Assembly: GCA_016720825.1 (NCBI GenBank)
Contig: JADKJV010000013.1
Coordinates: 1 to 64,000 of the forward strand
Length of the DNA: 64,000 bases
Direction of reading: 5' to 3'
Source: Chitinophagaceae bacterium
Lineage (GTDB): Bacteria; Bacteroidota; Bacteroidia; Chitinophagales; Chitinophagaceae
Shown here: piece by piece, positions 59,344 to 64,000 of the stretch
Layout: each line of letters starts with the position of its first letter
How positions within the stretch are numbered: the stretch's first letter is position 1
Notes under the pieces: generated by a model
Databases searched by the model: none
Told to the model about the DNA's origin: nothing
The model's input: only the letters and a program-made list of their open reading frames with translations
Translations under genes and position numbers: made by a program

Positions 59344-61692
59344 TTACTCAACAATCCTCAACCTCGCATAGTTCAGCATGATCTTCTTCTCCCCATTCAA
59401 CTCAAACTTCACTGTTGCAATCGGGTTATGCGCCGCGCCTTCCATTTTCAGCACTTCGCCGAAACCAAATTTCTGGTGTTCAACGCGGGCGCCTATCTGG
59501 AGGTTGGAAGTATCACTGGGAACAAAGTCTGCGGCGGGTTTGTGCTCCACCACTTTGGGCTGGGTCTTGGGTTGTAAATAAGAGGGTGTTTCTTTTTTCG
59601 CGGGTGATTTTTCGCGGTAAGGGGGACCGGATTCTTCAAAACCGGATTTGGTGCCCCAGCCTTTCATGCGGTTAGAAGCAGATTGACCACCCCATTGTGT
59701 CCGGCCCTGGTTGGATGAACCACCACCGGCAAAACTGCGGTCCATGAATGTTTCAGGAATTTCTTCTAAGAATCTGCTGGGCTCATTCTGCACCAGGCTG
59801 CCGAAACGATATCTTGTATTGGCATAAGTGATCCACAGCCTGAACTTGGCGCGCGTGATCACCACATAAAACAAACGGCGCTCTTCTTCCAGTTCTTCCC
59901 TCGTATTAATGGCCATTGCATTGGGGAAAAGCATTTCTTCGAGTCCGGCTGCAAACACACAACCAAACTCAAGGCCCTTCGCGGCGTGAATGGTCATCAG
60001 TTTCACTGTATCCGCATCGGGATCTTTTTCATCCGCATCTGTCAGCAATGTGATCTGCTGTAAATAAGAGGCGAGGCTTTTGTCAACCACTTCGCCGTCT
60101 TCATTATCGGGACTTTCTGTCCACTCTTTAATGGAGTTCAGCAATTCCTGGATGTTCTCATAACGTTGTACGCCTTCCGTGCTTTTGTCGTTAAACAGTT
60201 CCTTCACCAGGTTGGTCTGCTTGCCAACATGGAATGCCAGTTCATAGGCATTCTGTTTGTCGAGCATGCTGCGGAAACTTTTTATCATCAATACAAAATC
60301 CTGCAGGGCGGTTAACGTGCCGGCGCGGAAACCAAATTCACTGGCGCGCTCCAGTACATTCCAGGCAGAAATGTTTTGTGTATTCGCTTCGAGTATGATT
60401 TTATCAATGGTTGTTTTGCCGATGCCTCTTGCCGGAAAATTAATAATCCGTTTGAGTGCTTCTTCATCACTATGGTTTACAATCAGGCGCAGGTAGCCCA
60501 CCAGGTCTTTGATCTCCTTGCGCTGGTAGAAGCTGATGCCTCCGTAAATGGTATAAGGAATACCCATGCGGCGGAGGGATTCCTCAAACGCACGGCTTTG
60601 TGCATTGGTGCGGTATAAGATCGCGAAATCTTTATTGGAATAATGATTGCGGAGTTTTTGTTCCTGGATGCTGTCGGCTACAAACTTGCCTTCATCATTA
60701 TCCGTCATCGTGCGCACGAGTTTGATTTTCTCGCCTTCACTGTTTTCGGTGAACAGCACTTTTTCAATCTGCCCTTTATTCTGTTTGATGACTTCATTGG
60801 CCGCATTCAGGATATGCTGGGTGCTGCGGTAGTTCTGTTCCAGCTTGATCACTTTCACTTCATCATAATCTTTCTGGAACTGTAAAATGTTCTGGATGGT
60901 GGCGCCGCGGAAACTGTAAATACTCTGTGCATCATCACCCACCACACAAACATTTTCATGCATGGCACCGAGCAGTTTGATAATCTCATACTGTGCCGGG
61001 TTGGTATCCTGGTACTCGTCAATCAGGACATATTTGAATTTATGCTGGTATTTGGCCAGTGCCTCGGGTACATTTTTCAGCAGCTCATAGAATTTCAGCA
61101 ACAGGTCATCGAAATCCATGGCGCCGTTCTTGAAACATCTTTTTACATAGGCATCATAAATCTTTGCCAGGGCGGGACGGTTAGCGCGCATGTCTTCCTG
61201 CTGGATGGCATAATCGTTCCGGTAATCTTCCGGTCCGACCAGTGCATTCTTGGCTGATGATATGCGGTTATAGACCTGGTTGGGTTTATAATGCTTGTCG
61301 TCGAGATCCATTTCATTGATCACTGCTTTCACCACACTCTTGGCATCATCCGTATCATAAATGGTAAAATTGCGGGGATATCCGATTTTTTCTGCTTCAA
61401 ATCGCAGGATGCGGGCAAATACCGAGTGGAAAGTGCCGATATAGAGGTTGCGGGCTTCGTTATTGCCGAGCACACGCTCCACCCTTTCCTTCATTTCCTT
61501 CGCGGCCTTGTTTGTAAATGTAAGTGCGAGTATGTTGAATGAATCCACGCCTTTGGCCATGAGATGGATGATACGCGTGGTTAAAACCTTGGTTTTCCCG
61601 CTGCCGGCCCCGGCCACAATCATCAGCGGACCTTCCGTATAAAGCACCGCTTCCTTCTGTCTGTCATTCAAACCGCTCAAGTAATCCTGCAT
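59344..61692 (-). CDS. ATP-dependent DNA helicase of the UvrD/PcrA family
   Basis: A 782-residue superfamily 1A 3'-5' helicase for repair and removal of recombinase. Walker A AGAGSGKTKVLTTR lies near residue 29, motif II as YVLIDEYQDTNPAQYE near residue 220, motif III VVGDDAQSIYSFRGA, and motifs V-VI as LMTIHAAKGLEF and RRLFYVVITRAK further on. The Gly/Ser/Gln-rich linker and C-terminal KMEGAAHNPIATVKFE Tudor-like tip are typical of PcrA. It appears intact. It converges with the esterase gene across a palindromic repeat. Confidence 0.95.
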   Translation of the reverse strand: MQDYLSGLNDRQKEAVLYTEGPLMIVAGAGSGKTKVLTTRIIHLMAKGVDSFNILALTFTNKAAKEMKERVERVLGNNEARNLYIGTFHSVFARILRFEAEKIGYPRNFTIYDTDDAKSVVKAVINEMDLDDKHYKPNQVYNRISSAKNALVGPEDYRNDYAIQQEDMRANRPALAKIYDAYVKRCFKNGAMDFDDLLLKFYELLKNVPEALAKYQHKFKYVLIDEYQDTNPAQYEIIKLLGAMHENVCVVGDDAQSIYSFRGATIQNILQFQKDYDEVKVIKLEQNYRSTQHILNAANEVIKQNKGQIEKVLFTENSEGEKIKLVRTMTDNDEGKFVADSIQEQKLRNHYSNKDFAILYRTNAQSRAFEESLRRMGIPYTIYGGISFYQRKEIKDLVGYLRLIVNHSDEEALKRIINFPARGIGKTTIDKIILEANTQNISAWNVLERASEFGFRAGTLTALQDFVLMIKSFRSMLDKQNAYELAFHVGKQTNLVKELFNDKSTEGVQRYENIQELLNSIKEWTESPDNEDGEVVDKSLASYLQQITLLTDADEKDPDADTVKLMTIHAAKGLEFGCVFAAGLEEMLFPNAMAINTREELEEERRLFYVVITRAKFRLWITYANTRYRFGSLVQNEPSRFLEEIPETFMDRSFAGGGSSNQGRTQWGGQSASNRMKGWGTKSGFEESGPPYREKSPAKKETPSYLQPKTQPKVVEHKPAADFVPSDTSNLQIGARVEHQKFGFGEVLKMEGAAHNPIATVKFELNGEKKIMLNYARLRIVE

Positions 61693-62008
61693 GCCGCGAA
61701 TTTACAAATAGGTGGCTTCTCTTCCCTATCCGGTGTATAAAATTTATATTTAAACACTTAATATCATCCCGGGTGCAGATATATCCCGGCATTTGTGTTT
61801 TTCGGGAGCATGAGATCCCGGCCGCCCTCTTTGAAATCGAGCCTGCTTTTTTGAGAATTGTAATGATCCGGTATAATTCGCTATTACTTAACGGAGTCTG
61901 TGTTTAGCTAACCCGGAATTCTGTTTTGGGGCAGAAATACAACCCATGCTGGCAAAGTTGGTGCCAGCAGATTAAAAAAATAATCAGTAAATTATAGAAA
62001 TATCACGC
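61693..62008. other. Intergenic stretch, no gene seen
   Basis: A 316-base region between the divergent helicase and beta-propeller genes. It has no palindromic repeat and no convincing small frame. It should carry two promoters, but no full TTTG / TAnnTTTG pair was clear. Confidence 0.5.
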
Positions 62009-63631
62009 TTGAAAAAGTTATTTACCTGTGTCGCTTTCCTGTGCATGTTTCATGTAATGCCAATACTTGCCTTTACGCAGGTTATTCTGGATTCTGCTGA
62101 ATGGCACAACGATGCAGTTAACACTATTGGTACGGGAACAGTGTCGGTTGGCCGGCTGGATACAGATTGTGCCGGGTTTAGTGACAGTCGCTATAATAAT
62201 GGTTTGGTCGTAAATGCGGTAGGCTCCACTGTTTATTTTCGAACAGCCAAACGGGGAAATATTTCAGGAGTACCTTCAAATGGGGGAACGCTTATAGCCT
62301 CTACTTTTTTAACTGGCACTATTGAAAATAAACCTGCATTGGTAAAATTGAGAGATGGTAAATGGTATGTATTCGTAACTACAACGGATGGAAAATTATA
62401 TAAACTCAATGTTACCTCCGGGGGCATCATTGCTACAACAGGTAGTATGAGCCAAATTGTCAGTATAAGAAGACCAGGAACCTCCGGATGTTCCGTTCAA
62501 GACCAAATAGTAGCCTCACCTGTAGTTCAATTAGAAGCTGAATCCAACAGCGCCTATACTTTGGGAGAAGATATTGTGATGGTTGCTACAAAACACGGGT
62601 GCGGCAGTACTACGACCAATATGGTGTATGCTTTTGATGCAGCTGATATCACCCAACCGCCGTTATGGGTATTTAACCAGTTTGGCGACTATGCCATGGA
62701 TTTCTCTGAGAATATCGTTTTAGATAAAAGCAGGAATGCCCTCTTTTGTGTTTCCCATCTTACTGTTGGCGCTTTTCAAAATACTCTCTGGAGACTTAAT
62801 ACCGTAACAGGCAATCTGGAATGGGCAGCTGATTTTAATTCTATTCACAGCCGTCCCATTTTAGGTAATCCAGCATTAGGCCAGCTCAATCATTTGTATG
62901 CAGTAGATATGCTGGGGTATTTACATGCCATTGACCCGGAAACCGGGGTGGAAGACTGGAACCTGCACCTTAGCCTGGTACCAGGGGTTTATGCTGATCT
63001 GCCTGTATCGCTTGGGGAGGGTGCATTTGCGGGCCAGGTACTTGTCACGACAACCGAAGGAATACTTTATTCTGTTTATGATAACGGAACTCTTTTGGAT
63101 GGCGGTGTCGAATTTTTATGGACATACAAACCTTGCTGCTCGGTAAAAGTAAAAACCAGTGCAGCTATATTGGGTGCAACCGGTAAATGTTATGTCGGGC
63201 AGGATGATGGTACCGTTCACCAGATAAATATGGCTACCGGGGCGAATGAAAAATATAGTATGGCTTATTTTACAGTACCGCCTCCTGCAACTGCTCCCTG
63301 TGCTGAACTTGAAATTTACAAAGCAGATATGCGCTATAAGCTTGTTCATACTCACTGGGGACCAGAAGGTGTTATAATACAAAATAATATCCCGGAATTC
63401 GTTGAAAGTAACCACCCGGATTTGAATACATGGACTGGTGCCATAGATTCAGCATGGGAAAATCCGGGTAACTGGCAGCCTAACAGGGTTCCGACTGCCA
63501 CAACTGATGTATTTATAAAATGTTATACTGAAATAACCATATCCAGTATGGCTACCTGCCGTAGTATGGAAATTCAGCCCGAGGCGATTTTAACCATAAC
63601 GCCGGGTTTTAAACTTACTGTTGTTCATTAA
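62009..63631 (+). CDS. Secreted beta-propeller (PQQ-like repeat) protein
   Basis: A 540-residue secreted protein. The frame starts with TTG at 62009 (KKLFTCVAFLCMFHVMPILAF), which gives a normal signal peptide; ATG starts inside would cut it. Blades of a PQQ-type propeller follow: GKWYVFVTTTDGKLYKLNV, MVYAFDAADITQPPLWVF, LWRLNTVTGNLEWAADF, LGYLHAIDPETGVEDW and KCYVGQDDGTVHQIN. The last 80 residues (WTGAIDSAWENPGNWQPN...PTATTDVFI) form a G8-like beta domain used on Bacteroidota surface proteins. No T9SS sorting domain is at the end, which is odd for this domain pair. Confidence 0.82.
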   Translation: MKKLFTCVAFLCMFHVMPILAFTQVILDSAEWHNDAVNTIGTGTVSVGRLDTDCAGFSDSRYNNGLVVNAVGSTVYFRTAKRGNISGVPSNGGTLIASTFLTGTIENKPALVKLRDGKWYVFVTTTDGKLYKLNVTSGGIIATTGSMSQIVSIRRPGTSGCSVQDQIVASPVVQLEAESNSAYTLGEDIVMVATKHGCGSTTTNMVYAFDAADITQPPLWVFNQFGDYAMDFSENIVLDKSRNALFCVSHLTVGAFQNTLWRLNTVTGNLEWAADFNSIHSRPILGNPALGQLNHLYAVDMLGYLHAIDPETGVEDWNLHLSLVPGVYADLPVSLGEGAFAGQVLVTTTEGILYSVYDNGTLLDGGVEFLWTYKPCCSVKVKTSAAILGATGKCYVGQDDGTVHQINMATGANEKYSMAYFTVPPPATAPCAELEIYKADMRYKLVHTHWGPEGVIIQNNIPEFVESNHPDLNTWTGAIDSAWENPGNWQPNRVPTATTDVFIKCYTEITISSMATCRSMEIQPEAILTITPGFKLTVVH

Positions 63632-63779
63632 GCTACCCCTGTTCTATAAGTGTCCACTACGGTATTACTTACAATCCATCCATACCAGCACCCTTCATTC
63701 GCATATTTTTTCCGTCAAAGTAATTTGCAAGAATCGTTGCTGGCATAAAATTTATATTTACACACTGAATGATTCTTTT

Positions 63780-64000
63780 ATGCGTGGAAAACTTCTTACA
63801 ACCGTCTTTACCCTGCTTGTTTTTACTGTTACCAACGCCCAGCTTCCCCTGCCGGCCAACCTGCAGAAATGCTATAACAAAGGCACCCGGACGCTCACTG
63901 GCTCCCCCGGCAAAAACTACTGGCAGAACCACGCCAGTTATGATATCAATGTGCTATTTAATCCGTACACGCGTGAGCTTGATGGTAAAGTGCAGATAGA
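63780..64000 (+). CDS. Secreted M1 family metallopeptidase, 5' part only
   Basis: The first 73 residues of a gene cut by the window end. Signal peptide MRGKLLTTVFTLLVFTVTNA is followed by NYWQNHASYDINVLFNPYTRE and LDGKVQI, the N-terminal beta-saddle domain of M1 aminopeptidases. The HExxH site is beyond the window. It is about 150 bases after the beta-propeller gene. Confidence 0.75.
   Translation, partial: MRGKLLTTVFTLLVFTVTNAQLPLPANLQKCYNKGTRTLTGSPGKNYWQNHASYDINVLFNPYTRELDGKVQI

Noticed and set aside
1..64000. tRNA or rRNA genes
   Set aside because: No cloverleaf with a GTTCRANYC-type T arm, and no rRNA-like conserved stretch, was noticed in the gaps; a tRNA scan would settle this.

Overview
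The window looks like a chromosomal piece of a Bacteroidota bacterium, most likely family Chitinophagaceae. The signs are a type IX secretion (Por) C-terminal sorting domain, secreted MG2/plug-like proteins, a DUF5606 protein, TTTG / TAnnTTTG promoters, almost no Shine-Dalgarno sequences, and many MKK...(A/N)AQ signal peptides. No rRNA, tRNA, CRISPR array, integrase or transposase gene was seen. The core genes rpoN, recA, uvrB, polA and uvrD (pcrA-like) argue against a plasmid or prophage.

Layout. 1-5.5 kb: MBL-fold hydrolase, secreted OB-fold-like protein, MATE pump, AI-2E transporter and L,D-transpeptidase-like protein. 5.5-9.1 kb (minus): a tightly overlapped 5-oxoprolinase operon, pxpB-pxpC-pxpA plus an NRAMP-related transporter. 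9.1-17.2 kb: radical SAM/SPASM, DinB, a SnoaL-like/MarR pair with a clear palindromic operator, GH10-like hydrolase, DegT aminotransferase, RpoN. 17.5-21.4 kb: a polysaccharide O-acetylation cluster (MBOAT plus two DHHW/AlgX-like proteins). 21.5-25.6 kb: glucosaminidase, a membrane protein, recA, then an OB-fold protein/YceI operon whose promoter carries a palindrome sharing its 12 fixed bases with the MarR operator. 25.7-37.9 kb (all minus): an accessory-looking run with two MG2/plug-like secreted proteins, Asp/Asn hydroxylase, an HEAGH protein, two phage-tail-collar (microcystin-dependent-protein type) proteins, a periplasmic-binding-fold protein, formyltransferase, a wrecked T9SS protein, a Rossmann protein and a second Fe(II)/2OG oxygenase. 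38-47 kb: uvrB, a small two-gene cassette whose second gene lies in corrupted homopolymer sequence, polA, sterol desaturase, truncated haemoglobin and small enzymes. 47-64 kb: RnfD-like/DUF2330 protein, DUF5606, M3 peptidase, SCO1-Fur-MerC metal locus, VanZ, GH25 lysozyme, a metallothionein-like microprotein at 57882-57998, esterase, UvrD helicase, beta-propeller protein and the start of an M1 peptidase.

Two features run through the whole window. First, a family of intergenic palindromic repeats (ACAAAG and ACATAG subtypes), often with a G+C-rich module, sits just 3' of genes at about a dozen places; some supply the last codons of a neighbouring gene. Second, many genes, including polA, carry single-base indels, mostly in homopolymer runs, and 40380-40722 is nearly pure homopolymer. 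These suggest sequencing or consensus error rather than real gene death, so broken genes here should be read with care.
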